Shown: positions 11,118 through 19,753 of the stretch, one piece after another
Numbering within the stretch: position 1 is the stretch's first letter
Layout of the letters: each line of letters opens with the position of its first letter
Source: Pseudomonas profundi
GTDB taxonomy: Bacteria > Pseudomonadota > Gammaproteobacteria > Pseudomonadales > Pseudomonadaceae
Assembly: GCF_008638305.1 (NCBI RefSeq)
Contig: NZ_VTPZ01000007.1
Coordinates: forward strand, 133,437-197,436
Direction of reading: 5' to 3'
DNA length: 64,000 nucleotides
Notes under the pieces: generated by a model
The model's database searches: none
What the model saw: the letters and a program-made list of their open reading frames with translations, nothing else
Told to the model about the DNA's origin: nothing
Translations under genes and position numbers: made by a program

Positions 11118-11975
11118 ATGAACTCTACCCTTGAAGCAACCCAGCCCTGGCGCCTGCGCCTTGCCGAGCTGATTGAACGTCCGCGTACCCAGTTCCTGGT
11201 CATGGCACTGATCCTGATCAACGCCGTAATCCTCGGCCTGGAAACCTCTTCGGCAGTCATGCAGGAATGGGGCGACCTGTTGATACGCCTCGACCAGATC
11301 ATCCTCGGACTCTTTGTGCTGGAGATCGCGCTGCGCTTTGTTGCCCATGGCTGGAAGCTGCTGCGTGACCCCTGGGGGCTATTCGACACGCTGGTAATCA
11401 CCATCGCACTGGTACCGGCCAGTGGCCCGCTTGCGGTACTGCGAGCGTTGCGCGTGCTACGAGTGCTGCGGCTGATATCGATCGTACCCAGCATGAAGAT
11501 GGTGGTTCAGTCCTTGCTGTCTTCGCTACCCGGAATGGGCAGTATCGTCGCCTTGCTGGGACTGGTCTTCTACGTGGCCGCCGTCATCGCCACGCAGCTG
11601 TTCGGTTCGGCGTTTCCGGAGTGGTTCGGCAGTCTGGGCGCTACGCTTTACACCCTGTTCCAGGTCATGACCCTGGAAAGCTGGTCGATGGGGATCGTCC
11701 GTCCGGTGATGGAGGAATATCCCTACGCCTGGCTGTACTTTGTGCCGTTCATCCTCATCGCGACCTTCATGATGCTCAACCTCTTCATTGCCGTGATTGT
11801 CGATGCGATACAGACCAACCGCGAACGTGTTGCAGCGGGCAAAGCCGAGGGCCAGGAAGAAACCAGCAAATCGACAACCAGCCTCTCGGGCACCAACCAG
11901 GAACTGCTACTACAGGAAGTACGTCAGTTGCGGGCCGAAATACGCGCCCTGCAAGACCGTATCGATGAGCGCTGA
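11118..11975 (+). CDS. bacterial voltage-gated sodium channel (NavBac family)
   Basis: A 285-residue single-domain ion channel with six transmembrane helices; homologues form tetramers in the inner membrane. The S4 voltage sensor has arginines at every third position (109, 112, 115, 118). The pore selectivity filter TLESWSM (185-191) is identical to that of NavAb and marks sodium rather than potassium selectivity. S6 (about 207-230) is followed by a C-terminal coiled coil (NQELLLQEVRQLRAEIRALQ) that assembles the tetramer in this family. Characterised relatives act in motility, chemotaxis and pH homeostasis of marine and alkaliphilic bacteria. Its end overlaps the next gene by 11 bp. Family is confident; physiological role here is inferred. 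Confidence 0.9.
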   Translation: MNSTLEATQPWRLRLAELIERPRTQFLVMALILINAVILGLETSSAVMQEWGDLLIRLDQIILGLFVLEIALRFVAHGWKLLRDPWGLFDTLVITIALVPASGPLAVLRALRVLRVLRLISIVPSMKMVVQSLLSSLPGMGSIVALLGLVFYVAAVIATQLFGSAFPEWFGSLGATLYTLFQVMTLESWSMGIVRPVMEEYPYAWLYFVPFILIATFMMLNLFIAVIVDAIQTNRERVAAGKAEGQEETSKSTTSLSGTNQELLLQEVRQLRAEIRALQDRIDER

Positions 11976-13149
11976 ACCGCTTATTGAGCGCGGCACGCCG
12001 GCCTACCGGCGTGCCTGTCTGGCTCTGGTAGTCGCCTCGCTGGTTATCTTTGCCAATCTTTATGCGATTCATCCGCTCCTCCCGCTGATTGCCAAGCAAT
12101 TCCAGGTCTCCACGCTACAGGCCGGTAACGCCTTTACCATTACCAGCCTTACGCTGGGACTGTCGTTGCTGGCCCACGGTCCGGTTTCCGATGCCATCGG
12201 CCGCCGGGCGCCGTTACTTGTCGGTCTTGGCGTGACAGCCTTGCTCACCTTCAGCATGGCTTTTACTACCCACTTCAGCACCCTGGTCTGGTTACGTGCG
12301 GCGTTGGGTATAGCGCTAGGGGTCTTGCCGGCCGTAGCCATTGCCTATCTGGGCGATACCATGACACGCACCGCTCTGGTCGGGGCTGTCGGTTTGTATA
12401 TTGGCGGCAATACCCTGGGCGGAGCCGGAGGCCGGCTGGTCGGCGGTTTCATTGCCGAACACTCGGATCTGCAGACGGTCTTTCTTAGCCTCGGAGTGTT
12501 GAGCCTGAGCGGGCTAGCCGTAGTTGCCAGGCTGTTGCCGCCGGCTACTGGATTTGTCTCGCGACCGCTATCACTGGGCGGCAGTCTCAAGGGGTTTGTC
12601 GCCCACCTGACCAACCCTGCCCTGCTGCCAGCGTTTGCAGTGGGTGGGTTGAACTTCATGATCTTCATCAACCTGTATACCTATCTGACGTTCCGCCTGA
12701 GTGACGGCCCATGGCAGCTCGGTGCCGGCAGCCTGGGCTTGCTGTTTCTGACCTATCTTGCCGGTACGGTTTCTGCGACCTTCTCGGGGCGCGTGCCATT
12801 CAACCGCGCGTTGCACGGCATGATGACTGGCGTCGCCTTGCTGATATTCGGCACGCTGCTACTGCTTAGCGACCGTGTCTGGTTGATCATCCTGGCGTTG
12901 CTGTGTAATGCCTTCGGGTTCTTTCTGACGCATTCATTGGCCAATACATGGGTCAATCAGCAAGCCAAATTCGGCAAGGCGAGCGCGTCATCGCTGTACT
13001 CGGTGTTCTACTACATGGGAGCCGCCGCCGGCGTTTACTATCTGGGCTATTTCTGGGAGACAGCCGGCTGGCACGCGGTGGTAATAGCCAGCCTGTTCGT
13101 TCTGTTCTTGAATGCCGGATTAATCAGAACTCTTTACCGACATTTGTGA
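11965..13149 (+). CDS. MFS transporter (YnfM/arabinose-efflux-like)
   Basis: Twelve-helix major facilitator protein of 394 aa. The loop between helices 2 and 3 reads GPVSDAIGRRAPLL, a standard MFS motif A, and NLYAIHPLLPLIAKQF in helix 1 is typical of the YnfM-like drug or metabolite efflux group. The start was placed at MSAEPLIERG; it overlaps the sodium-channel gene by 11 bp, suggesting coupled translation. Substrate cannot be told from sequence. A link between its transport and the sodium channel (for example a Na+ gradient) is possible but unsupported. Confidence 0.85.
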   Translation: MSAEPLIERGTPAYRRACLALVVASLVIFANLYAIHPLLPLIAKQFQVSTLQAGNAFTITSLTLGLSLLAHGPVSDAIGRRAPLLVGLGVTALLTFSMAFTTHFSTLVWLRAALGIALGVLPAVAIAYLGDTMTRTALVGAVGLYIGGNTLGGAGGRLVGGFIAEHSDLQTVFLSLGVLSLSGLAVVARLLPPATGFVSRPLSLGGSLKGFVAHLTNPALLPAFAVGGLNFMIFINLYTYLTFRLSDGPWQLGAGSLGLLFLTYLAGTVSATFSGRVPFNRALHGMMTGVALLIFGTLLLLSDRVWLIILALLCNAFGFFLTHSLANTWVNQQAKFGKASASSLYSVFYYMGAAAGVYYLGYFWETAGWHAVVIASLFVLFLNAGLIRTLYRHL

Positions 13150-13181
13150 CGCATTACCGGTTTCCGCCCCGTTTGGATGCC

Positions 13182-13199
13182 TTATATTCAGGGATATAA
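13182..13199 (+). promoter_or_regulatory. AT-rich inverted repeat upstream of response regulator
   Basis: TTATAT-TCAGGG-ATATAA is a perfect 6-bp inverted repeat about 60 bp before the response-regulator start, in otherwise GC-rich DNA. It overlaps a TATAAT-like -10. Similar GATATAT words occur in the promoters of the facing kinase and of the diguanylate cyclase at 52.8 kb. Confidence 0.45.
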
Positions 13200-13259
13200 T
13201 AAATTACGCCTGTAGCCCGACCTGCGCTGCAGCCAGGCGTAAACAAGAGGGAAAAATAG

Positions 13260-13904
13260 ATGGGAATTATGACTTTGCCGCCGGACACGCGGTTGCTGTT
13301 GATCGATGACCATCAGATCTATCTCGACGGACTCAGCCTTACCCTCACCAACCTCTGCAAGGATGTGACCCTGGATCACGCGCACAATGCGGCAGAGGCG
13401 GAAGCATTGGTGAGAACCAACACCTTTGATCTGATCCTCCTGGACCTTCAGCTACCCGACAGTAGCGGTCTGGCTCTGCTGCAGAAATTACGGGCGATCG
13501 ACTCCCTGGTGCCCATCGCCATCCTGACTGCCAGCAACAGCCCCAGCGATCTTGACGCAGCGCTGCAGATGGGCGCGGCAGGTTTCATCAGCAAGACCGC
13601 AGATGGCCAGACGCTACTTGATGCAGCGACCCGTCTGCTGTTTGGTCAACAGGTTGTGATCGCTTCGGAGTGCCCACCCCTCGACCGCCAGGGCAACGCC
13701 CGCGATCTGGGCGTCACGCCTCGGCAACTGGAAATTCTTGATCTGCTCTCGGAAGGTCTGCCGAACAAGGTGATCTGCCAACGCCTGAACCTTTCCGAGG
13801 ATACGGTGAAGACGCATCTCAAGGCGCTATTTTCCACCTTGAACTGTCACAACCGCACCGAATGCGTGAACAACGCGCGCAAACTGGGGCTGGTCAGCCT
13901 GTAA
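13260..13904 (+). CDS. NarL/FixJ-family response regulator
   Basis: Two-domain regulator (214 aa). The receiver has the acidic pair DD (16-17), the phosphoacceptor D62 in LILLDLQLPDSSG, and the conserved lysine in GFISKTADG. A LuxR-type helix-turn-helix follows, with TPRQLEILDLLSEGLPNKVI and LNLSEDTVKTHLKAL. GAGGG upstream supports this start; a second ATG three codons later is possible. It converges with a hybrid histidine kinase 33 bp away and is the obvious candidate partner. The target genes are not known. Confidence 0.9.
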   Translation: MGIMTLPPDTRLLLIDDHQIYLDGLSLTLTNLCKDVTLDHAHNAAEAEALVRTNTFDLILLDLQLPDSSGLALLQKLRAIDSLVPIAILTASNSPSDLDAALQMGAAGFISKTADGQTLLDAATRLLFGQQVVIASECPPLDRQGNARDLGVTPRQLEILDLLSEGLPNKVICQRLNLSEDTVKTHLKALFSTLNCHNRTECVNNARKLGLVSL

Positions 13905-13937
13905 TACGGCCCGGCCCCGCTACGTTTGGCGCAGCAC

Positions 13938-15737
13938 CTACAAAACGTCAGCAGACGCCAGCGGCAACAGGCGTTGCACGGTTCGCCGCAGGCGAGCCGG
14001 CAACACCGGCTTATAGATAACCGCCACGTCAGCCTGGCGCGCTTCGATCAGCAGCTCCTCACTGGTATCAGCAGTAATTAACGCCGCGGCGCCTGCATGG
14101 ATGCGCTGCGAGCGTAATTCGCGTATCAGCTCCAGCCCGTCCATCGACCCTTCGAGCCGAAAATCCGACAACAGCAGATCCACTGTGGTTTTCTGCAGCC
14201 CCAGCAGCGCCTGTTCCGCCGTTTCATAACTGATGACACTGCAGCCCCACTGGCGCAACAGAGTTTCAGTGGCCAGACGATTGATCTCGTCATTTTCCAC
14301 GACGGCAATCAGACCGTTGAGCAGCTGTCCATCAGGCATGGGCGCAACCTGACTGTCCGCGACCCAGTCCGCTGCCGGCACTTCAAGCCAGAACCGCGAA
14401 CCCTGGCCAGGGGTAGATTCGACGCCGGAGGGGTACTCAAGCAGATGCAACAACTGTCGACAGATCGATAGGCCGAGTCCTACCCCCTTTTCCAATGTTC
14501 GGGCCGGGTTTCGTAACTGTGTGAACTCCTCGAATATGCGCTCTTGTTCTTCCTCGGTCAGACCGCAGCCGTTGTCCACCACCGCCAGCCGGGTGCGCTC
14601 ACCACAGCGAGTGACCTCGATCCAGACGTCGGTTGCCTGGGCATGCACCAATGCGTTGTTCAGATAGTTGCGCATGAGCCGCTCCAGCAGGAGCGAATCC
14701 GCCGAGACGGCGCAATATCGCGGGCAGCTGAGTTTCAGTGTAACGCCCCGTTCCTGAGCGCTGGATTCGAGGGTACCCAGTAACTGTTGCAGCCAGGGCT
14801 GAAGATTGATTGATCGCAATTGTGGCTTGACCATGCCCACGCTCAGACGCGAGATATCCAGCAATGAGTTGAGCATGGCTTGCAGGAGGTGGGTGGAATC
14901 AGCTAAACGCCTGACCGTTATCCTTGCCTCGGGCTCCTTCACTCTTTCGTCCAGATGCTGAATGAACAACGACATGGCGTGCAGCGGCTGACGCAGATCG
15001 TGGCTTGCGGTAGCAAGGAAGCGCGTCTTGCTCTGGCTTTCGCGTTCGGCGCGCTTGCGTGCGGCGTCTAACAGACGCTCATTGAGATAGGCGCGGCGCA
15101 TCATATACTCATAAACATAGGCGCCAAGACTGCCCATCGCGGCAAAACAGCCCAGGAACAGCGCTCCAGAAATGATCAGATAGCGCGAAGCGCCTACCCA
15201 GTATTCGGCAAACAGATAAGCGGCAACTATGAACCAGGAGCCTATCACGGCATGCCGCATCGGCAGGCCCAGCAGAAAGAAGCCGGATAACAACACCAGA
15301 TAGAGTCCGTCATGGGTTACGGGCACCGGCACGACCGTGAGCCGGCTACTGGCAATCACCAGCACCACCATCAGACCGACACTGACGTAACACACCGTGG
15401 CTGCGATGAAAGCGCGCGACGGAGCCACTCGTCCAGGACGATTGGCATACCACAACGTGGCCGCTATCAACAGCAGTGCCGCGCCGCGAATGGGCACGGT
15501 ATAGCGATGGATGACTTCAGGAAGGTAGGCAACGTCCACCCACATGAACAACAACATGAAACTGATGCTGGAGAAGCCGACAATACCGACGCGCCCGCAC
15601 ATCTTGCCGTGTAGATACTCACGAAACGCTGGCTCAAACTGCGGACTGAATCGTAACGCTGCGAAGCGCCGTTGCTGCGCCAGCAGAGCGGGCTCATCTA
15701 ACGCTGGGGGTGAAACAGGCGTATCGGTCGCTTGCAT
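13938..15737 (-). CDS. membrane hybrid sensor histidine kinase with C-terminal receiver
   Basis: A 599-residue hybrid kinase. The N-terminal third holds about six membrane helices (roughly 50-70, 82-98, 110-130, 143-160, 163-180 and 186-210) with no PAS or periplasmic sensor domain, so sensing is probably within the membrane. A HisKA domain with SHDLRQPLHAM (His246), an HATPase domain (N-box NYLNNALVHA, then DNGCGLT and GVGLGLSI) and a receiver with phosphoacceptor D525 follow. This architecture resembles quorum- or lipid-sensing kinases of Pseudomonas. It converges with the NarL-type regulator, its probable partner. The stimulus is unknown. Confidence 0.88.
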   Translation of the reverse strand: MQATDTPVSPPALDEPALLAQQRRFAALRFSPQFEPAFREYLHGKMCGRVGIVGFSSISFMLLFMWVDVAYLPEVIHRYTVPIRGAALLLIAATLWYANRPGRVAPSRAFIAATVCYVSVGLMVVLVIASSRLTVVPVPVTHDGLYLVLLSGFFLLGLPMRHAVIGSWFIVAAYLFAEYWVGASRYLIISGALFLGCFAAMGSLGAYVYEYMMRRAYLNERLLDAARKRAERESQSKTRFLATASHDLRQPLHAMSLFIQHLDERVKEPEARITVRRLADSTHLLQAMLNSLLDISRLSVGMVKPQLRSINLQPWLQQLLGTLESSAQERGVTLKLSCPRYCAVSADSLLLERLMRNYLNNALVHAQATDVWIEVTRCGERTRLAVVDNGCGLTEEEQERIFEEFTQLRNPARTLEKGVGLGLSICRQLLHLLEYPSGVESTPGQGSRFWLEVPAADWVADSQVAPMPDGQLLNGLIAVVENDEINRLATETLLRQWGCSVISYETAEQALLGLQKTTVDLLLSDFRLEGSMDGLELIRELRSQRIHAGAAALITADTSEELLIEARQADVAVIYKPVLPARLRRTVQRLLPLASADVL

Positions 15738-15773
15738 GTGCCATCATCCAATCTGATGTCGGGGCATTTGGGT

Positions 15774-15794
15774 GATATATCCCATGGATATATC
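15774..15794. promoter_or_regulatory. perfect palindrome in divergent kinase/orphan promoter
   Basis: Half-sites GATATATCC and GGATATATC flank the spacer CAT, making a 9-bp perfect inverted repeat. It lies 37 bp upstream of the hybrid kinase start and about 97 bp upstream of the divergent orphan gene. This is a strong candidate operator for a dimeric DNA-binding protein; the adjacent NarL-type regulator is the first suspect. Confidence 0.6.
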
Positions 15795-15890
15795 TCAGCC
15801 TACCACTGCGTTTAAATAGTTTAAAAAACAGGCTTTTACTTTGAATATTCAGCGCTATGCTTTAACTAAACATAAGCGCAGGATGCCATT

Positions 15891-16454
15891 GTGACAGTAA
15901 GTGCTATCAATCCAGCCTTGAGTTGTCTGAACGACCTTCAACCAGCCAGTCAGGTCAAACTTCGGCCGACACTTGCTCTCGCCTCGACGAGCACTATCCG
16001 GCTAGCGGTGTTGGGCCCCACACTGGGATTTCTGGGCGTTGACAGCCCCGCCGCCGAAGACCTGATGCTGGGCACGCTGCTGGTTATGTCCAGTCTGCCG
16101 CAAGCTATGTGCCCGGTCGATGGTATCGGCCCTTATGCGATACCGCCAGCCCTACATATCGAGCTCTGGGACAACCATCTCGCACAGTCTCCTGACCAGG
16201 CAAGTCTGGTTCGCGGACTGGCCAGTCAGCACTGCTTTCTGAAAAACCCTCATGCCGAACTCGGATTCAATCTCGGCTACGCTACCGCCATCGCCTGGGC
16301 GGTATATGAATACCGCGGCGTCACACCAAAAGGTCATACCGAGCTGGCGGATCTGGCGCGCATCTGGCAAACAGCGTACCCGCATCGAAACGGCCGGGCC
16401 AACGACTTTATCCAGGCCTGGAACCAAGTTTTACGCACCCCTCATATTGGGTGA
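15891..16454 (+). CDS. hypothetical protein, unknown family
   Basis: A 187-residue protein that I do not recognise. It begins with GTG; the preceding bases include GCGCAGGA, a reasonable ribosome binding site. No signal peptide and no clear transmembrane helix are visible, although residues 40-75 are moderately hydrophobic. Notable stretches are PPALHIELWDNHLAQSP, HAELGFNLGYATAIAWAVYEYRG and RNGRANDFIQAWNQ. Cysteines at 12, 74 and 115 show no motif. It is divergent from the hybrid kinase across the perfect palindrome and may be its regulated output. Coding is supported by length and composition only. Confidence 0.6.
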   Translation: MTVSAINPALSCLNDLQPASQVKLRPTLALASTSTIRLAVLGPTLGFLGVDSPAAEDLMLGTLLVMSSLPQAMCPVDGIGPYAIPPALHIELWDNHLAQSPDQASLVRGLASQHCFLKNPHAELGFNLGYATAIAWAVYEYRGVTPKGHTELADLARIWQTAYPHRNGRANDFIQAWNQVLRTPHIG

Positions 16455-16547
16455 TAGCGGACTATAAGGCCGGCTCAGATGGCTTGACCGAAACCAGCAC
16501 CACACCCATGCTGACTTTTTGTCTCATTCATTGAACCGGAGCCAGAC

Positions 16548-17585
16548 ATGCCACAGTCCTCGTCCGTCAACCGCCAGATACTGCTCGCCTCGCGCCCCGT
16601 CGGCGCGCCAAACGATGACAATTTCAAACTGGTGGAGACCCCGATTCCCAAGCCGGCACAGGGACAGATGCTGCTACGTAATACCTGGATGTCGCTCGAT
16701 CCCTACATGCGAGGCCGAATGAGCGATGCCAAATCCTATTCCGAGCCCACCGAAGTGGGGGATGTCATGCCATGCGGCGCGGTGAGCCGGGTAGTTGAAT
16801 CCGATCTGGAGGGCTATCAGCCGGGCGATCTGGTGATGGCCTACACCGCAGGCTGGCAGGATTACGCCATCTCGGACGGCTCCATGATCTTCAAACTCGA
16901 TCCCAATATGGAACACCCATCGCATGCACTCGGCGTGCTGGGCATGCCCGGATTCACCGGCTATATGGGCCTGACGGACATTGGTCAACCCAAAGCAGGC
17001 GAAACCGTTGTAGTGGCTGCGGCAACCGGGCCAGTTGGCGCGGTAGTGGGTCAGGTGGCCAAGCTGAAGGGATGCCGGGTGGTCGGCATCGCTGGTGGCA
17101 AACAGAAATGTGATTATGCCGTTAATGAGCTTGGCTTCGACGCCTGTCTGGATCATCACCTCGACAGCCTGGAAAGTGATCTGCAACAGGCCTGCCCGGA
17201 CGGCATCGACATTTACTTCGAGAATGTAGGCGGCAAGGTATTTGACGCGGTCATGCCTCTGCTCAATCCTCACTCGCGCGTGCCAGTGTGCGGCCTGATC
17301 GCCCAATACAACGCAACCTCACTGCCGGAAGGTCCCGACCGGCTTCCGCAGTTGATGCGACTGTTGCTGAGTCAGCGTATCCGTATGCAGGCCTTTATCA
17401 TCTTTGATAACTACGGTCCGCATTACCCCGAGTTCCTGAAGGTCATGACGCCCTGGGTCAAGGAAGGCAAAGTGAAGGTCAAGGAAGATGTGGTTGAAGG
17501 ACTCGAAAACGCGCCGCGCGCGTTCATGGGCCTCCTTGATGGCAAGAATTTCGGCAAGCTGGTGGTGAAGATCGCCGACGCCTGA
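16548..17585 (+). CDS. NADP-dependent oxidoreductase (CurA/LTB4 dehydrogenase-like)
   Basis: Medium-chain dehydrogenase/reductase of 345 aa, the zinc-free leukotriene B4 12-hydroxydehydrogenase/curcumin reductase group, which reduces C=C bonds of enones with NADPH. The N-terminus NRQILLASRPVGAP and SLDPYMRGRM near residue 50 are family signatures. The Rossmann motif AATGPVGAVVGQVAKLKG lies near residue 162 and YFENVGGKVFDAV near 224. No zinc-ligand cysteine cluster is seen. Probably monocistronic; the physiological substrate is unknown. Confidence 0.92.
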   Translation: MPQSSSVNRQILLASRPVGAPNDDNFKLVETPIPKPAQGQMLLRNTWMSLDPYMRGRMSDAKSYSEPTEVGDVMPCGAVSRVVESDLEGYQPGDLVMAYTAGWQDYAISDGSMIFKLDPNMEHPSHALGVLGMPGFTGYMGLTDIGQPKAGETVVVAAATGPVGAVVGQVAKLKGCRVVGIAGGKQKCDYAVNELGFDACLDHHLDSLESDLQQACPDGIDIYFENVGGKVFDAVMPLLNPHSRVPVCGLIAQYNATSLPEGPDRLPQLMRLLLSQRIRMQAFIIFDNYGPHYPEFLKVMTPWVKEGKVKVKEDVVEGLENAPRAFMGLLDGKNFGKLVVKIADA

Positions 17586-17634
17586 GGCCGCAGCACGTTG
17601 CTATCGCAGATAACGGATGGGGGCAAAGGTCGGA

Positions 17635-19155
17635 TCAGTTGGTCGATCCCGGCCCCATCCGCTGCGATTCAAGATATTCGCCAAGTCGCTGCTGTTGCGC
17701 TGCGCCGAGGTGCAGGCCCAACTTGGTTCGGCGCCAGAGGATGTCCTCGCTGGTGATAGCCCATTCCCGATCGCATAGATAGCTGACCTCGCGCTCGCTC
17801 AATCCGCCACCGAAGTCCTCGCCCAGATCCTCTGACCTCTGGGCCTCGTCCAAGAACTCCCGGCACAACGTACCGTAACTGCGCACATAGCGGGCTATCT
17901 GCAGCGGGGTCAGCCAGGGAAACAGAGTCGCCAATTCGTTATGCAGGGCAGCTTGCGTCTCGAAGTTTCCACCAGGCAATGCGTGCGAAGCGGTCCAGGC
18001 CGGCCCGCCATCCAACCAGGGGACGAGTTTTTCCAGGGCGGCTTCGGCCAGGCGCCTGTAGGTGGTGAGCTTGCCGCCGAAAACCGACAGCAACGGGGGC
18101 TCGTTCTCTGGCGCGTCCACGGTGAGGGTGTAGTCCCGCGTCACTGCAGACGGATTGTCGTCCTCGTCATCCAGCAAAGGTCTGACGCCGGCGTAGCGGT
18201 GGTGGATATCCTGGAGGGTTAGCTGGCGTTTGAAATGTGCGTTGACCACGTCCAGCAGATAACGCTCCTCCCCCGGCGTCGGAGATATATCAGCAGGGTC
18301 ACCCTGGTAGTCGAGATCGGTCGTACCGATCAGCGAAAAGTGTTGCTCATAGGGTATGACAAATACGATGCGCTGATCCTCATTCTGCAGAATGTACGAC
18401 TGGGGACCCGGATGCAGTTGCGGTACTACGATGTGGCTGCCCTGGACCAGCCTGACCCCATGCGGTGACCGGCCTGCAACTACCTGTTCGATAACCTCCG
18501 CAGCCCAAGGACCGGACGCGTTCACCAGCGTCCTGGCCTGGACGAGTTCGCTAATGCCCCCGGCGTTTTGCAGTTTCACCTGCCAGAGCCCACCCTCACG
18601 CCGGGCGCTGACGCAGCGCGTTCGGGTGCGTATATCCGCACCCAGAGCCCGGGCCTGAATGGCATTGAGCACCACCAGGCGGGCATCGTCTGCCCAACAA
18701 TCGGAATATTCAAAGGCGTGGGTAAAACGAGACTGTAGCGGCCCCCGAGCATCCAGCCGCAGCGCAGTGGACCCGGGCAAGGTCGTGCGGGCGCCGAGAT
18801 GATCATAAAGAAACAGACCTGCCCTGAGCATCCAGCGCGGCCTGAGATGACTCCGATGCGGCAACACGAAGCGCAACGGCCAGATGATGTGTGGTGCCTT
18901 GCGCAACAGCACTTCCCGCTCGCCCAGTGCTTCATGCACCAGACGAAACTCGAAATGCTCGAGATAGCGCAAGCCGCCATGAATCAGTTTGCTGCTCGCC
19001 GAGGAAGTATGTGCCGCCAGATCGTGTTGTTCGCAGAGCAATACCGAGAGCCCCCGACCTGCCGCGTCATTCGCGATGCCGACGCCGTTAATGCCGCCGC
19101 CAATCACCACTAGATCTAAGGGTGCCTGACCATTCTTCGGCGTAGCTTTCCCCAT
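17635..19155 (-). CDS. glpD: aerobic glycerol-3-phosphate dehydrogenase
   Basis: FAD-dependent membrane-associated enzyme (506 aa) that oxidises glycerol-3-phosphate to dihydroxyacetone phosphate and feeds electrons to quinone. The FAD motif VIGGGINGVGIANDAAGRG lies near residue 18, followed by the family stretch TSSASSKLIHGGLRYLEH. FGGKLTTYRRLAE near residue 395 and DILWRRTKLGLH near the C-terminus are also conserved. An earlier in-frame start at 19227 exists, but the chosen ATG is preceded by GGGTGAG and gives normal length. Divergent from ybaK-glpK. glpF and glpR are not in the window. Confidence 0.96.
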   Translation of the reverse strand: MGKATPKNGQAPLDLVVIGGGINGVGIANDAAGRGLSVLLCEQHDLAAHTSSASSKLIHGGLRYLEHFEFRLVHEALGEREVLLRKAPHIIWPLRFVLPHRSHLRPRWMLRAGLFLYDHLGARTTLPGSTALRLDARGPLQSRFTHAFEYSDCWADDARLVVLNAIQARALGADIRTRTRCVSARREGGLWQVKLQNAGGISELVQARTLVNASGPWAAEVIEQVVAGRSPHGVRLVQGSHIVVPQLHPGPQSYILQNEDQRIVFVIPYEQHFSLIGTTDLDYQGDPADISPTPGEERYLLDVVNAHFKRQLTLQDIHHRYAGVRPLLDDEDDNPSAVTRDYTLTVDAPENEPPLLSVFGGKLTTYRRLAEAALEKLVPWLDGGPAWTASHALPGGNFETQAALHNELATLFPWLTPLQIARYVRSYGTLCREFLDEAQRSEDLGEDFGGGLSEREVSYLCDREWAITSEDILWRRTKLGLHLGAAQQQRLGEYLESQRMGPGSTN

Positions 19156-19265
19156 CTCACCCGGATGCGCTTCGAGCACTCGCCCTACTCCACTGACCTG
19201 TCTGACTTGATTAGAGCATAGAACCACGGCCAGAATCGCTGACTAATCCAACACGAAGCCGCAGC

Positions 19266-19733
19266 ATGACACCAGCCACCAAACAACTCGACAAAGCCAG
19301 GGTAAGCTACCGACTGCACCGTTACGATCACGACCCAAAGGCCGATTCCTACGGCACGGAGGCGGCAGAATGCCTCCAACTCGAACCCGCCCAGGTGTTC
19401 AAGACCTTACTGGCCGCCACGGATGGCGCAGAGCTGCTGGTCGCCATTGTTCCGGTTGACCGCATGTTGGATCTGAAGGAGCTGGCCCAGGCGGCGGGCA
19501 CCAAGAAAGCGATCATGGCCGATCCGGCAGCAGCGCAGCGCAGTACCGGCTATCTTGTTGGAGGTATCAGCCCGCTCGGCCAGAAAAAAACTCTGCGCAC
19601 TTTTATCGATGCCAGTGCAGAAGCATTGCCACAGATATTTGTCAGCGGAGGCCGCCGCGGCCTGGAGATCGAGCTGGCTCCGACCGATCTGGCCAGCCAG
19701 ACAGGGGGCCAGTTCGCCCCGATTGCTCGTTAG
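19266..19733 (+). CDS. ybaK: Cys-tRNA(Pro)/Cys-tRNA(Cys) deacylase
   Basis: Trans-editing factor (155 aa) of the YbaK/EbsC family, which hydrolyses Cys-tRNA(Pro) made in error by prolyl-tRNA synthetase. The signature [19 protein letters not shown] lies near residue 98, and the conserved lysine in VFKTLLA is present. Full length and soluble. It sits 20 bp before glpK; the neighbourhood with glycerol genes is common in Pseudomonas and probably not functional. A tRNA-Pro gene lies 2.5 kb away. Confidence 0.93.
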   Translation: MTPATKQLDKARVSYRLHRYDHDPKADSYGTEAAECLQLEPAQVFKTLLAATDGAELLVAIVPVDRMLDLKELAQAAGTKKAIMADPAAAQRSTGYLVGGISPLGQKKTLRTFIDASAEALPQIFVSGGRRGLEIELAPTDLASQTGGQFAPIAR

Positions 19734-19753
19734 CTACTATAGGATGCACATGC

